Assembly: GCF_001657485.1 (NCBI RefSeq)
Contig: NZ_LXFU01000037.1
Location: forward strand, 310,001-374,000
Direction: 5' to 3'
Source of the DNA: Rhizobium sp. WYCCWR10014
Lineage (GTDB): Bacteria; Pseudomonadota; Alphaproteobacteria; Rhizobiales; Rhizobiaceae
Length of the DNA: 64,000 nucleotides
In this document: positions 1 to 9,982 of the stretch, in pieces
Numbering within the stretch: the stretch's first letter is position 1
How the letters are laid out: each line of letters opens with the position of its first letter
Notes under the pieces: generated by a model
Told to the model about the DNA's origin: nothing
Database searches by the model: none
What the model saw: only the letters and a program-made list of their open reading frames with translations
Made by a program: the position numbers and the translations under genes

Positions 1-1370
1 CGAAGGTTCGCTTCGACCATTTCCTTCTTGGCGATGCGCGCTTCGCGCTCGCCCTTCTGCACCATATGGACGATGCGGCGGAATTCTGAGATCGAGATAC
101 CGGTTTCGGTCGCCAGATTCTGGATTTCCTGGCGGATGTCGCGGATCGTCGTGTTTTCGCCCCTGGCGAATTCCTTCCAGCCGCGGGCAGCCAGATTGCC
201 GATCGACTTCATCCAGTTCGGATCGAGCTCGGCGCCCTGGTACTGCTCCAGGAAGGAGTCGCGCTTGACGCCGTAGGATTCGGCCAGACGCAGCAGGCGG
301 CCCTCGTTGGAAACGAGGCGCTTGTTGATGTCGTAGAGCTGCTCGACGAGGGCGTCGATGCGGTTCTGGTTCAAGGACAGAGATTTGACGGCCTTGATGA
401 GCTCATCTTTGAGTTCCTTGTAGCGGCGCTCCTGGGCAGTGGACAGCGTGCCGGAAGCCGACAGCCGCTGCTCGACCTGCTGGTCCTGCAGCTTGCGCAG
501 CTTCTTGTAGGTCTCGGCGATCGTATCCAGCGTCTCCATCACCTGCGGGCGAAGCTCGGCTTCCATCGCCGCCAGCGAAAGGTTGGATTCGTCCTCGTCC
601 TCTTCCTCCTCCTCGGGAGGCAGGCCTTCGCCGCCGACATCGGTGATGTCGTCGTCGCCGGAGCGGGCGCGACGGGTCTTTTCCTTCTCTTCTGCCAGCT
701 TGCGATCGGCTTCGATCTTTTCCGGGCTCTGGAACTGCGGCGCAGCCTTGGCTTCAGGGCCGGAATAGGTCGTTTCGAGATCGATGATCTCGCGCAGCAG
801 CGTCGTGCCTTCGTTGAGTTCGTCGCGCCAGATGATCAGCGCCTGGAAGGTCAGCGGGCTTTCGCAGAGACCCGCGATCATCGTCTCGCGGCCGGCCTCG
901 ATGCGCTTGGCGATCGCGATTTCGCCCTCGCGGGAAAGAAGCTCCACCGAGCCCATCTCGCGCAGGTACATGCGAACCGGATCGTCGGTACGGTCGGTCG
1001 GTTCTTTTTTCTTGGCGGTCGCCAGCGCCGTGCCGCTCGAAGGCGCGAGTTCGCCGCCTTCGCTCTCCTCGTCGCTGCCGGCATCGTCGTCATCGCTGCT
1101 GCCGGAAGCACCGGCTTCCTCGGCTTCCTCGTCTTCGATGACGTTGATGCCCATGTCGGACAGCATCGACATCGTGTCTTCGATCTGCTCGGACGTCACT
1201 TCTTCGGACGGCAGGACCGCGTTGAGCTCGTCCATGGTCACATAGCCGCGCTTCTTGGCGGCTTTGATCATCTTCTTGACCGCGTCGTCGGAAAGATCGA
1301 GAAGGGGGCCGTCGCTTGCGCCGTCGCGTTCGACTTCCGCGTCTTCGTTCTCTTTGACCTTGGTTGCCAT
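1..1370 (-). CDS. rpoD: RNA polymerase primary sigma factor RpoD/SigA, 3' end outside window
   Basis: This is the housekeeping sigma-70 subunit that directs RNA polymerase to most promoters. About 456 N-terminal codons are visible and the frame stays open to the window edge; the family is usually 650-690 residues in alphaproteobacteria. A region 1.1-like segment fills residues 1-75 and an Asp/Glu-rich stretch lies at 79-107. Region 1.2 follows at about 129-160 (DDPVRMYLREMG), then the non-conserved region with a second acidic run (PPEEEEEDEDE). The DNA- and promoter-binding regions 2-4 lie mostly off the edge. The ATG at 1370 gives the usual MATKVKENED start. dnaG lies upstream on the same strand, as in many bacteria, but six other genes separate them. 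Confidence 0.97.
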   Translation of the reverse strand, partial: MATKVKENEDAEVERDGASDGPLLDLSDDAVKKMIKAAKKRGYVTMDELNAVLPSEEVTSEQIEDTMSMLSDMGINVIEDEEAEEAGASGSSDDDDAGSDEESEGGELAPSSGTALATAKKKEPTDRTDDPVRMYLREMGSVELLSREGEIAIAKRIEAGRETMIAGLCESPLTFQALIIWRDELNEGTTLLREIIDLETTYSGPEAKAAPQFQSPEKIEADRKLAEEKEKTRRARSGDDDITDVGGEGLPPEEEEEDEDESNLSLAAMEAELRPQVMETLDTIAETYKKLRKLQDQQVEQRLSASGTLSTAQERRYKELKDELIKAVKSLSLNQNRIDALVEQLYDINKRLVSNEGRLLRLAESYGVKRDSFLEQYQGAELDPNWMKSIGNLAARGWKEFARGENTTIRDIRQEIQNLATETGISISEFRRIVHMVQKGEREARIAKKEMVEANL

Positions 1371-1838
1371 TTATATCGTCGCCTTCCTGACGCTATCCAA
1401 TCTCGCTACGGTGAACGGGCTGTCTCAGGGCCTGACGCGCCGCACGCGCCGCCCTCGAATCACCTTTGCCCACCTAACGGGATGACATTTAAAGCCTGAT
1501 TAACCACGATTACCGGCACCGGACAGCAAAGCTTTCTTGCTCTTGGATTTCCGGCCATGGTTGCGCGATCCGCCTTGACCCAGTTCACCATTCAACAAGT
1601 CGAACGGTGATTCCCACATTTTTTGTTCTCGTCAAGCTTTTCCAGAAAAAAAGCCCACAAAAATACGGAAAAAGCCTTATCCACAGGCTTCGAACCGCGG
1701 CAGCGATTGCGAACCCTTATTTAAGATGCGGCGAACAAAAGACAAGGGCAGCAAATATTTTGCCCGGGATACCCGTCATTTCCGCCATTTCTGCGGTTGT
1801 GCCGACGACATATGCGCCTTTGGCGTGAGGCTCTTGGC
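1371..1838. other. rpoD upstream region, no gene seen
   Basis: This 468-bp stretch lies between rpoD and the GFA gene, both on the minus strand, so it should carry the rpoD promoter and leader. I see AT-rich tracts around 1615-1680 and a minus-strand CTTGAC hexamer there, but no matching -10 box that I would defend. A consensus DnaA box is listed separately. The short reading frames have no recognisable product or ribosome-binding site. Confidence 0.5.
1677..1685 (+). promoter_or_regulatory. consensus DnaA box
   Basis: TTATCCACA matches the nine-base DnaA-box consensus exactly and lies about 310 bp upstream of the rpoD start. It is a single box. DnaA control of rpoD is only an inference. Confidence 0.35.
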
Positions 1839-2186
1839 CTAACGCGCCGCGCCGTCATACGCCGTCACCTTCAGCGCACCGAGATCGACCGCCGGGATGC
1901 AGCGCAGATTGATCGAGGCCATCGCCGAGCCGTCCGGGGCCACGCCTTCGCCGAACGGTGCAATGCCGCAATTGGCGCAGAAGTGATGCCGGATGACATG
2001 CCGGTTGAAAGTATAGGTGGAGAGATTGTCCTCCGCCGTTGTCAGCACCAGCTTCTCGCGCGGCACGAAGGCGAGAAGTCCGCCGCGCCTGCGGCAAAGC
2101 GAACAATTGCAGTCGAGCGCCTCGGTGAATTCGCCTTCGACTTCGAAAGCCACGTTGCCGCAATGGCAGCTTCCTTCATAGAGCAT
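1839..2186 (-). CDS. GFA/CENP-V family zinc protein
   Basis: A 115-residue protein of the glutathione-dependent formaldehyde-activating (GFA, PF04828) family, which binds zinc and often acts on small aldehyde or thiol adducts; the true substrate is unknown. All expected cysteines are visible: Cys7 and Cys9 (SCHCG), Cys26, Cys28 and Cys31 (DCNCSLC), and Cys70 and Cys73 (FCANCG). The start has a good site, GAGGAG five bases before ATG, and this site overlaps the tdh stop codon nine bases upstream. That makes it the likely third gene of a kbl-tdh-GFA unit, translated by coupling. Length is normal for the family. Confidence 0.85.
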   Translation of the reverse strand: MLYEGSCHCGNVAFEVEGEFTEALDCNCSLCRRRGGLLAFVPREKLVLTTAEDNLSTYTFNRHVIRHHFCANCGIAPFGEGVAPDGSAMASINLRCIPAVDLGALKVTAYDGAAR

Positions 2187-2195
2187 GTCGTCTCC

Positions 2196-3233
<1,038 letters not shown>

Positions 3234-3264
3234 ATCTGTATTCCTTGGCCCCGTATCTGTCGCA

Positions 3265-3400
3265 GCCCCTCATCCGCCTGCCGGCACCTTCTCCCCGCAA
3301 GCGGGGCGAAGGGATATGCAGCACCGGCTTCCTTCCCCTCGACGCTGCGTTTGGCAGGTCCCCTCTCCCCGCTGGCGGGGAGAGGGTTAGGGTGAGGGGC
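3265..3400. repeat. RIME-like palindromic intergenic repeat
   Basis: A 136-bp element bounded by an 8-bp inverted repeat (GCCCCTCA at 3265-3272, TGAGGGGC at 3393-3400). It holds two large hairpins built on CTCCCCGC/GCGGGG, near 3289-3312 and 3359-3387. This architecture matches the Rhizobium-specific intergenic mosaic element type. It lies inside the kbl-tdh gap and could alter read-through or mRNA stability. Confidence 0.75.
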
Positions 3401-3422
3401 AAGCCCTATTCTCAAATCCCAC

Positions 3423-4610
3423 TCAAATCACACCCAGTTCCCGCCCTGTCTCGGCAAAGGCCGCGATCGCCCGCTCGACGTCCGCCCGCGAATGCGCCGC
3501 CGACATCTGCGTGCGGATGCGGGCCTGGCCTTTCGGCACGACAGGGAAGGAGAAGCCGATCACATAGATCCCCTTCTTCAGCATCAGGCCGGCCATATCC
3601 TGGGCGAGTTTGGCGTCACCCAGCATGACGGGGATGATCGGATGGCCTTCGCCGGCAAGCGTGAAGCCGAGCTTGGTCATTTCTGTGCGGAACAGATCGG
3701 CATTGTCCGAAAGCCGCTTGCGCAGGGCATCGCCGTTTTCGATAAGGTCGAACACCTTGAGCGAGGCGGCGGCGATGACGGGCGCCAGCGTGTTCGAGAA
3801 CAAATAGGGCCGCGAGCGCTGCCGCAACCATTCGACGACTTCCGTCTTGGCGGAGGTATAGCCGCCCGAGGCGCCGCCGAGCGCCTTGCCGAGCGTGCCG
3901 GTGATGATGTCGATCCGGCCCTCGACGCCGCAATATTCCGGCGACCCACGGCCGTTCTTGCCGACGAAGCCGACCGCATGGCTGTCATCGACCATGACCA
4001 TCGCCCCGTATTTCTCGGCGAGATCGCAGACACCGCCCAAATTGGCGATGATGCCGTCCATCGAGAAGACGCCGTCCGTGGCGACCAGCTTGAAGCGGCT
4101 GCCTTCGGCCTTTTTCAGTTCTTCTTCCAACGCCGCCATATCGTTGTTGGCGTAGCGGAAACGCTTGGCCTTCGAAAGCCTGACGCCGTCAATGATCGAG
4201 GCGTGGTTCAGCGCGTCCGAGATGATTGCGTCCTCTTCCGACAGCAACGTTTCGAACAGGCCACCATTGGCGTCGAAGCAGGAGGAATAGAGGATCGTGT
4301 CCTCCATGCCGAGGAAGGAGGAGATGCGCGCTTCGAGCTGCTTATGCTCTTCCTGCGTGCCGCAGATGAAGCGCACCGAAGCCATGCCGTAGCCGTAGCG
4401 GTCGAGCGCCTGCTTGCCGGCCTCGGCCAGTTCCTCGTTGTCGGCAAGGCCGAGATAGTTGTTGGCGCAGAAATTCAGCACCCGCTCGCCGGTGGAAATC
4501 GCGATCTCGCCCGCCTGCTTGGAACTGATGACGCGCTCGGATTTGTAGAGGCCGGCATCCTTCAGCGCTGAGATCTCGTTGCTGAGATGGGAGAGAAATT
4601 GCGAGGTCAT
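3423..4610 (-). CDS. kbl: glycine C-acetyltransferase (2-amino-3-ketobutyrate CoA ligase)
   Basis: A PLP enzyme of the alpha-oxoamine synthase family that splits 2-amino-3-ketobutyrate with CoA into glycine and acetyl-CoA. It has 395 residues, the usual length. The Schiff-base lysine is Lys242 in GTLGKALGG, and the cofactor-binding DDSHAVG lies at 208-214. The N-terminal LNFCANNYLGL is typical. tdh follows downstream across the RIME-like repeat, so co-transcription is likely. The start at 4610 leaves a 67-bp gap to the methyltransferase gene. Confidence 0.96.
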   Translation of the reverse strand: MTSQFLSHLSNEISALKDAGLYKSERVISSKQAGEIAISTGERVLNFCANNYLGLADNEELAEAGKQALDRYGYGMASVRFICGTQEEHKQLEARISSFLGMEDTILYSSCFDANGGLFETLLSEEDAIISDALNHASIIDGVRLSKAKRFRYANNDMAALEEELKKAEGSRFKLVATDGVFSMDGIIANLGGVCDLAEKYGAMVMVDDSHAVGFVGKNGRGSPEYCGVEGRIDIITGTLGKALGGASGGYTSAKTEVVEWLRQRSRPYLFSNTLAPVIAAASLKVFDLIENGDALRKRLSDNADLFRTEMTKLGFTLAGEGHPIIPVMLGDAKLAQDMAGLMLKKGIYVIGFSFPVVPKGQARIRTQMSAAHSRADVERAIAAFAETGRELGVI

Positions 4611-4677
4611 GGACGGCCTTTCCCAGAGATTTCCGTTTTGCCCGCCGGGTTAGCATATTGCCGCCGGCTTGTCTTCT

Positions 4678-5406
4678 TCAGCGCTGGACCGCAATCAGCA
4701 GGAACATCGGCCGGTCCATCTCCTCCGCCCAATCGGGATTGTCGCGCAATTCCTGATCGTTCGGGCTCCACTCCTCGACATGGCGAAGGGCAAAGCCGGC
4801 CGCGATCAAGCTGTTGAGCGTCGTGCCGAGCTTGCGGTGCTGCTTGACGACACCCTTGGCGAGCCAGTCGGTGGTGCGTGGACCTTCGACGGAATAGCGG
4901 TCGAGCGGCCAGATGCGCCGCCCCTCGGCATCGGCCGCCCAGGCCGGGTTGGTCGGCGCCATGAAGATCGGATGCTCCATGGTGAAGACGAATTGCGATC
5001 CCGGTAAAAGCGCGCGATAGACGGTCGCGACGAGACCGGCGAAATCCTCGATATAATGCAGCGCCAGCGAGCTGTAGGCGAAATCGAAAGAAGCTTGAGC
5101 AAGCGTCAGATGCTCGAGATCGGCGATCTCGTAGGTGATCACGGCTTCAGCCGTATCGGCCCTCGCTCTGGCGATCATCTTTTCCGAGATGTCGAGCGCC
5201 AGCACGCTGGCAGCACCCTGGCTCACGGCGAAACGCGAAAACCAGCCGAAGCCGCAGCCGAGATCGACAACCCGCCTGCCGGCAAGATCGGGCAGCAACG
5301 CGCGTACCGCCGGCCACTCGGACGCTCCGTCGAGACCATGGACGGAGCGGCGCATCTGACTGTATCCATGAAAGAATTCCGGCTTGTCGTAGATATTCTG
5401 CGCCAT
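4678..5406 (-). CDS. class I SAM-dependent methyltransferase
   Basis: A 242-residue soluble methyltransferase of the Methyltransf_11/25 type; the substrate is unknown. Motif I (VVDLGCGFGWFSR) lies near residues 46-58, the acidic motif II residue is in ALDIS, and motif IV is near FDFAYSSLALHY. I place the start at the ATG at 5406, because GAGGGGAGAG lies just upstream. An ATG 24 bases earlier (5430) precedes that site and would add eight residues. It sits between recQ and kbl on the same strand, but nothing links it functionally to either. Confidence 0.8.
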   Translation of the reverse strand: MAQNIYDKPEFFHGYSQMRRSVHGLDGASEWPAVRALLPDLAGRRVVDLGCGFGWFSRFAVSQGAASVLALDISEKMIARARADTAEAVITYEIADLEHLTLAQASFDFAYSSLALHYIEDFAGLVATVYRALLPGSQFVFTMEHPIFMAPTNPAWAADAEGRRIWPLDRYSVEGPRTTDWLAKGVVKQHRKLGTTLNSLIAAGFALRHVEEWSPNDQELRDNPDWAEEMDRPMFLLIAVQR

Positions 5407-5473
5407 CAGCTCTCCCCTCTGGGCAAGCATCTACCATGCTCCCTCGCCCGACCTCAAGGATCAGCGAACCCGC

Positions 5474-7342
5474 TTAGCCGTTATCCTGCGCCAGGATGAT
5501 CTCCAGGAAGGCATCGCCGTAGCGTTCGAGCTTCGCCTGCCCGACACCTGATATGGCGAGCAATTCCTTGCGGCTGCGCGGCTTCTCGGTTGCGAAGGCG
5601 ATCAGCGTCGTATCGGGAAAGACGACATAGGGCGGTACGCCGAGCGATTTCGCGATCGCCATGCGCTCGGCCCGCAGTGCCTCGAAGAGACTGCCGTCGG
5701 CGCCTGACAGTCCCGATTTGCGCTCGCTGCGCTCTGCCTTGTTCGTGCGACGCTCCGAGGCCGGCCGGTCCTTGCGGAAGAACACCTGCCCCTCGTGTTT
5801 GAAGACGGCGCGCGCCTCCGGCTCCAGCTTTAGCGCCCCGTAAGCCTCATGATCGACACGGATCAGTCCCATGGCGAGCAACTGGCGCAAGACCGACTGC
5901 CAGACGCGCGCCGGAATATCCTTGCCGGCCCCGAAGACCGGCATTTCGGCATGGCCGAAACGTTCGGTCTTTTCGTTGACGTTGCCGAGGAGCACATCGA
6001 CGACATGGCCAGCGCCGAAACGCTCGCCGGTGCGATAGACGGCGGCCAGCGCCTTGATTGCCGCCTCGGTGCCCTCCCAGGTCTCGACAGGCTTCAGGCA
6101 GGTGTCGCAATTGCCGCATTGTCCGGCATGCGCCTCGCCGAAATGGGCAAGGATTGCCTGGCGGCGACAGGAGGCGGTCTCGCAGATCGCCAGCAATGCG
6201 TTGAGCTTGGCGCGTTCGACCCGCTTGATCTCCGCGGCGGCATTGCCCTCGTCGATCATCCGGCCCCGCTGGATGACGTCGGCCATGCCGTAGGCCATCC
6301 AGACCTCGGACGGCAGACCGTCGCGGCCGGCGCGCCCGGTCTCCTGATAATAGGCTTCCACCGAACCCGGCAGGTCGAGATGGGCGACATAACGCACGTT
6401 CGGCTTGTCGATACCCATGCCGAAGGCGACGGTGGCAACCAGGCAAAGATTCTCTTCTTTCAGGAAAGCATCCTGATTGGCGTCACGAACCGCCCTGTCC
6501 ATGCCTGCATGATAGGCAAGCGCGCGAATGCCCTGCCCGTTCAGCCATTCGGCCGTATCCTCGACCTTGGCGCGCGACAGGCAATAGACGATGCCGCTGT
6601 CGCCCTTGTGGCCGGACAGGAACCGCAGCAGCTGCTGGCGCGGCTGGTCACGCTCGACGATCTCGTAGGCGATGTTCGGGCGGTCGAAGCTGGTGGTGAA
6701 GATCCGGGCTGTATCCAAACCCAGCCGCTCGATCATGTCGTCGCGCGTATGCGGATCGGCCGTCGCCGTCAGCGCCACCCTGGGCACACCGGGATATTGC
6801 TCGCCAAGCCGGCCGAGCTCGCGATATTCCGGCCGGAAGTCATGGCCCCATTGCGAGACGCAATGGGCCTCGTCAATCGCAAACAGCGCGATCTTCTCGT
6901 TGGCGATCAGCTCGCGGAAACCATCCGTCAGAATACGCTCGGGCGTCACGTAGAGAAGGTCGAGCTGGCCCGCCGAAAGCGCGCGGCGAACCTCGACGAA
7001 CTCCTCCCGCGACAGCGACGAATTAAGCGCTGCCGCCCGGATGCCAAGCTGCTTCATCGCCTCGACCTGATCGCGCATCAGCGCGATCAGCGGCGAAACG
7101 ACGATGCCGACGCCGTCGCGGCAGAGCGCCGGGATCTGGAAACACAGCGATTTGCCGGCACCTGTGGGAAAGAGCACGACCGCATCGCCGCCTGAAACCA
7201 GATGCTCGACCACCTGCTGCTGCTTGCCGCGGAAGGAGGAATAGCCGTAGACCTGCTTGAGGATATCGAGCGGCGAGCGGCCGGAAGAAAGCAGCGCGCC
7301 GGAAGCGGAAAAGCCCGGTTCATTGCGTTCGGTCAGCGACAT
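5474..7342 (-). CDS. recQ: ATP-dependent DNA helicase RecQ
   Basis: A 3'-5' superfamily 2 DNA helicase of the RecF recombination and replication-restart pathway, 622 residues long. Walker A is PTGAGKS at 59-65 and the DEAH box is at 157-160 (IDEAHCVSQWGHDF). The RecQ-Ct zinc cysteines appear as CRRQAI and CGNCDTC. A C-terminal HRDC domain carries LLAISGVGQAKLERYG. Its ATG overlaps the dnaG stop by one base (TGATG), so translation is probably coupled to dnaG. Confidence 0.96.
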   Translation of the reverse strand: MSLTERNEPGFSASGALLSSGRSPLDILKQVYGYSSFRGKQQQVVEHLVSGGDAVVLFPTGAGKSLCFQIPALCRDGVGIVVSPLIALMRDQVEAMKQLGIRAAALNSSLSREEFVEVRRALSAGQLDLLYVTPERILTDGFRELIANEKIALFAIDEAHCVSQWGHDFRPEYRELGRLGEQYPGVPRVALTATADPHTRDDMIERLGLDTARIFTTSFDRPNIAYEIVERDQPRQQLLRFLSGHKGDSGIVYCLSRAKVEDTAEWLNGQGIRALAYHAGMDRAVRDANQDAFLKEENLCLVATVAFGMGIDKPNVRYVAHLDLPGSVEAYYQETGRAGRDGLPSEVWMAYGMADVIQRGRMIDEGNAAAEIKRVERAKLNALLAICETASCRRQAILAHFGEAHAGQCGNCDTCLKPVETWEGTEAAIKALAAVYRTGERFGAGHVVDVLLGNVNEKTERFGHAEMPVFGAGKDIPARVWQSVLRQLLAMGLIRVDHEAYGALKLEPEARAVFKHEGQVFFRKDRPASERRTNKAERSERKSGLSGADGSLFEALRAERMAIAKSLGVPPYVVFPDTTLIAFATEKPRSRKELLAISGVGQAKLERYGDAFLEIILAQDNG

Positions 7343-9351
7343 CAGTGGTTCGCCGCCCCTTTGACACGGCCGGAAAGCACGCCGAAACCATCGATGATCG
7401 CCTCCTGGTTCTCAAGGCGCACCCCTTCGAAATGCACTTCCTGCTGCGCTCGCATCAGCTGAACGATCGCCTCGCCGTCGCCGGCTTCGGTCGCCAGCGC
7501 GATCTCGCGCTCGAGCTCGATCTTCTGCCGGCGCAGCGCCTTCGCCCGCTTGTGGGAGGCCAGCGCCTGCCGGTATCCCTCACGCGCATCCTCCATCGCC
7601 GCCTCCTCGGTCGCGATCCACAGCCGGGCATTGCGCACCTGCTGGTCGAGGCTCTTGATGAGCGGACCGAAGCCTTCGAATTCCAGCCTTTCGGTCAGAT
7701 ATTCGCGTGTCAGATGCGGGCCGGCGACGGCTGCGGCCGCTCCCAGCATCGCCGACCAGAGCCGCTGCAGCTCGCGGCTGTCATATTCGATCGCGGCGAT
7801 CTCGTCATAATCGTCGATCATCAGCGAGGGGTGATTGACGACGGTCAGCGCCAGCACGCTTTCCCGCAGCGCCGTATTGTTCTGGTGGCCGCGCACGGGG
7901 CCTGAGCGCGCGAGCCTTTCGGAAATGACGCTCGGGCTTTTCGGCCCGGCCTTGCCCGCATTGTCGCGGCCCGTCCGGTAATTGCCGTTGCCGTTGAAGC
8001 CGCCGCGGCGATCGCCATTATTGCGGTTCTGGAACTGCGGCTGGAAGAAGGCGTTCAGCCGGTCGCGAATATCCTGCTGGTAGTGACGGCGCACGTTCTC
8101 GTCGGCGATGACGGCGACCAGTTGCTTCAGCCGCGCCTCGAGTTCGGCACGCGCCTCCGGCGTGTCGAACTTGCCGGTGTTGACCTCCCGGCTCCACAGC
8201 ATCTCAGACAGCGGCTTTGCCTGGCTCATCACCTTGTCGAAAGGCGCGCGCCCGTCATCGCGCACGAGATCGTCGGGATCCTTGCCATCGGGCAGAAGCG
8301 CGAAGCGAACGGAACGGCCGGGCTTCAGATGCGGCAACGCCAGTTCGGCGGCGCGATTGGCGGCGCGGATGCCGGCGCCGTCGCCGTCGAAGCAGAGCAC
8401 CGGCTGCGGCACCATCTTCCAGAGCAGCTCGAGCTGGTTTTCGGTGAGCGCCGTGCCGAGCGGCGCGACGGCATTCTCGATGCCCGCCTGATGCAGCGCG
8501 ATCACGTCCATATAGCCTTCGACGGCGATGATGGTGCCGGTCGCATTGTCGTCCTGAGGATCGCCGCGGCCCGGTCCCTGGATCGCGCGCCGCGCACGGG
8601 CGAAATTGTAAAGGACATTGCCCTTGTGGAAGAGCTCCGTCTCGTTGGAGTTCAGATATTTCGCCGGCGCGTCGGCCGACATGGCGCGGCCGCCGAAGGC
8701 AATCACCTTTTCCCGCGACGAAAGGATCGGGAACATGATGCGGTCGCGGAAACGATCGTAGGAAACCGGCACGTTTTCATGGACGACCAGACCGCAGGCC
8801 TCGATCTGCTCCTTGGAGACACCCTTGCCGGCGAGGAATTCCTTGAGCGCATTGCGGCTGTCGGGCGCATAGCCGAGACGGAAGGTCTCGATGGTGCGCC
8901 CCGTCAATCCGCGGTCGCGCAGATAGGCGCGCGCCCTCGCCCCATTCGCCGTCTGCAGCTGATCCTGGAAAAATTGCGTCGCCATTTCCATGACGTCGAT
9001 CAGCGAGCCGCGCTCCTTCTCGCGCTTCTCCATGACAGGGTCGGCAAGCGGCATCGGCACGCCGGCCATATCGGCGATCTGCTGCACCGCCTCGGGGAAA
9101 CTCAGACCTTCAAGTTCTGTCAGGAAGCGGAAATGGTCTCCGGTGACGCCACAGCCGAAGCAGTGGTAGCGGCCCTTTCGGTCCTCGCAGTGGAAGCTCG
9201 GCGATTTCTCGCCGTGGAACGGGCAACAGGCCCAGTAATCACCACGCGACACATTGGTCTTGCGCTTGTCCCAGCTCACGCGGCGCGCGATCACGTTCGA
9301 AATCGGAACGCGGTCGCGAATATCATCGAGAAAGGTGTTGGAAAAGCGCAT
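7342..9351 (-). CDS. dnaG: DNA primase DnaG
   Basis: Synthesises RNA primers at the replication fork with DnaB; 669 residues. The CHC2 zinc finger is at the N-terminus, with Cys43, His46, Cys64 and Cys67 (ACCPFHGEKSPSF, YHCFGCG). The TOPRIM catalytic fold begins near VEGYMDVIALHQAG (about 272-286), and the DGDGAGIRAA metal-binding motif follows. The C-terminal part after about residue 500 is the DnaB-interaction region. recQ overlaps its end by one base. dnaG and rpoD are usually adjacent; here six genes separate them. Confidence 0.97.
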   Translation of the reverse strand: MRFSNTFLDDIRDRVPISNVIARRVSWDKRKTNVSRGDYWACCPFHGEKSPSFHCEDRKGRYHCFGCGVTGDHFRFLTELEGLSFPEAVQQIADMAGVPMPLADPVMEKREKERGSLIDVMEMATQFFQDQLQTANGARARAYLRDRGLTGRTIETFRLGYAPDSRNALKEFLAGKGVSKEQIEACGLVVHENVPVSYDRFRDRIMFPILSSREKVIAFGGRAMSADAPAKYLNSNETELFHKGNVLYNFARARRAIQGPGRGDPQDDNATGTIIAVEGYMDVIALHQAGIENAVAPLGTALTENQLELLWKMVPQPVLCFDGDGAGIRAANRAAELALPHLKPGRSVRFALLPDGKDPDDLVRDDGRAPFDKVMSQAKPLSEMLWSREVNTGKFDTPEARAELEARLKQLVAVIADENVRRHYQQDIRDRLNAFFQPQFQNRNNGDRRGGFNGNGNYRTGRDNAGKAGPKSPSVISERLARSGPVRGHQNNTALRESVLALTVVNHPSLMIDDYDEIAAIEYDSRELQRLWSAMLGAAAAVAGPHLTREYLTERLEFEGFGPLIKSLDQQVRNARLWIATEEAAMEDAREGYRQALASHKRAKALRRQKIELEREIALATEAGDGEAIVQLMRAQQEVHFEGVRLENQEAIIDGFGVLSGRVKGAANH

Positions 9352-9748
9352 TTATACCTCTTGGCCACTCTCCATATAAGCTGCTTTTCCGCTCCATGCC
9401 ACGAAACTTGTCATGAAAACCCACTATTCACAGGCTTTACGGCCGTCTTCAGCGGCGCGGATTATCCAATCAACAACACGTTATCGCCCCCTGCGACAGG
9501 GTGCGACATTATTGTCCTTTCAGAGCCAGAATTCCGCCGTCGGAAAAGCTTCAGCAAGAGCGGAGACCTTCAACAAATTTAAGAAAAAATCTCTAGGAAA
9601 CAATGGATTATTTTCTCAGGTGATTGCGCATCATCATCATCCGCGCCCCTTCCGCGAGTCAACTTCGAAGCCTCCCAAACCGCCGATTTCGGCAATTATT
9701 ATTTTTTTGTAATTTGAATAAGCCGCCGCACCGCAATAGGTTCGATCT
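9352..9748. other. dnaG upstream region, no gene seen
   Basis: About 400 bp that should hold the dnaG promoter on the minus strand. It is AT-rich toward 9690-9720. A plus-strand TTGAAT at 9714-9719, spaced 17 bases from TAGGTT at 9737-9742, could start the structured RNA listed next. I see no coding capacity: the short frames lack ribosome sites and protein-like composition. Confidence 0.4.
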
Positions 9749-9910
9749 CAACAAAGCGATCCCCGAGCGAAGCACCATCCCTACCCCCGGCGCCGCTTCG
9801 CAAGGGTGCCTTTGCAAATACCCTCCGGCTTGGGCTTCGGCCCTGCGTGCCGGTGGAAGCAAAGAGCAAGAAGGCAGGAGCGCCCCCAGCTCCTGCCTTC
9901 TTAAATTTTT
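9749..9910 (+). ncRNA. candidate structured ncRNA or 5' leader with terminator
   Basis: Three stems follow one another on the plus strand. Stem one pairs GCACC (9772-9776) with GGTGC (9805-9809). Stem two pairs CCGGC (9825-9829) with GCCGG (9849-9853) and contains GGGC-UUCG-GCCC at 9832-9843, a very stable tetraloop. Stem three is the terminator at 9868-9902. The linkers are A/U-rich and the region has no plausible ORF. The 5' end is a guess from a weak promoter. It could be a free sRNA, or a terminating leader for the gene at 9983, which starts 73 bases later on the same strand. Confidence 0.5.
9868..9910 (+). terminator. strong intrinsic terminator
   Basis: A perfect 14-bp stem (9868-9881 with 9889-9902), a 7-nt loop GCCCCCA and a following AAATTTTT. 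The U-tract is only on the plus strand. No plus-strand gene lies upstream of it, which is why I infer a non-coding transcript. Confidence 0.85.
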
Positions 9911-9982
9911 GGCTCTCCCTGCGACAACTCTCCCTTTGAAATTAACCGCTTATTGACAAAACCGTTGACAGGCGGCGCTCGC

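Noticed and set aside
1715..1838. A minus-strand peptide-like stretch (GTTAEMAEMTGIPGKIF) downstream of the GFA gene
   Set aside because: It looked protein-like, but has no start codon with a ribosome site and no family I can name.
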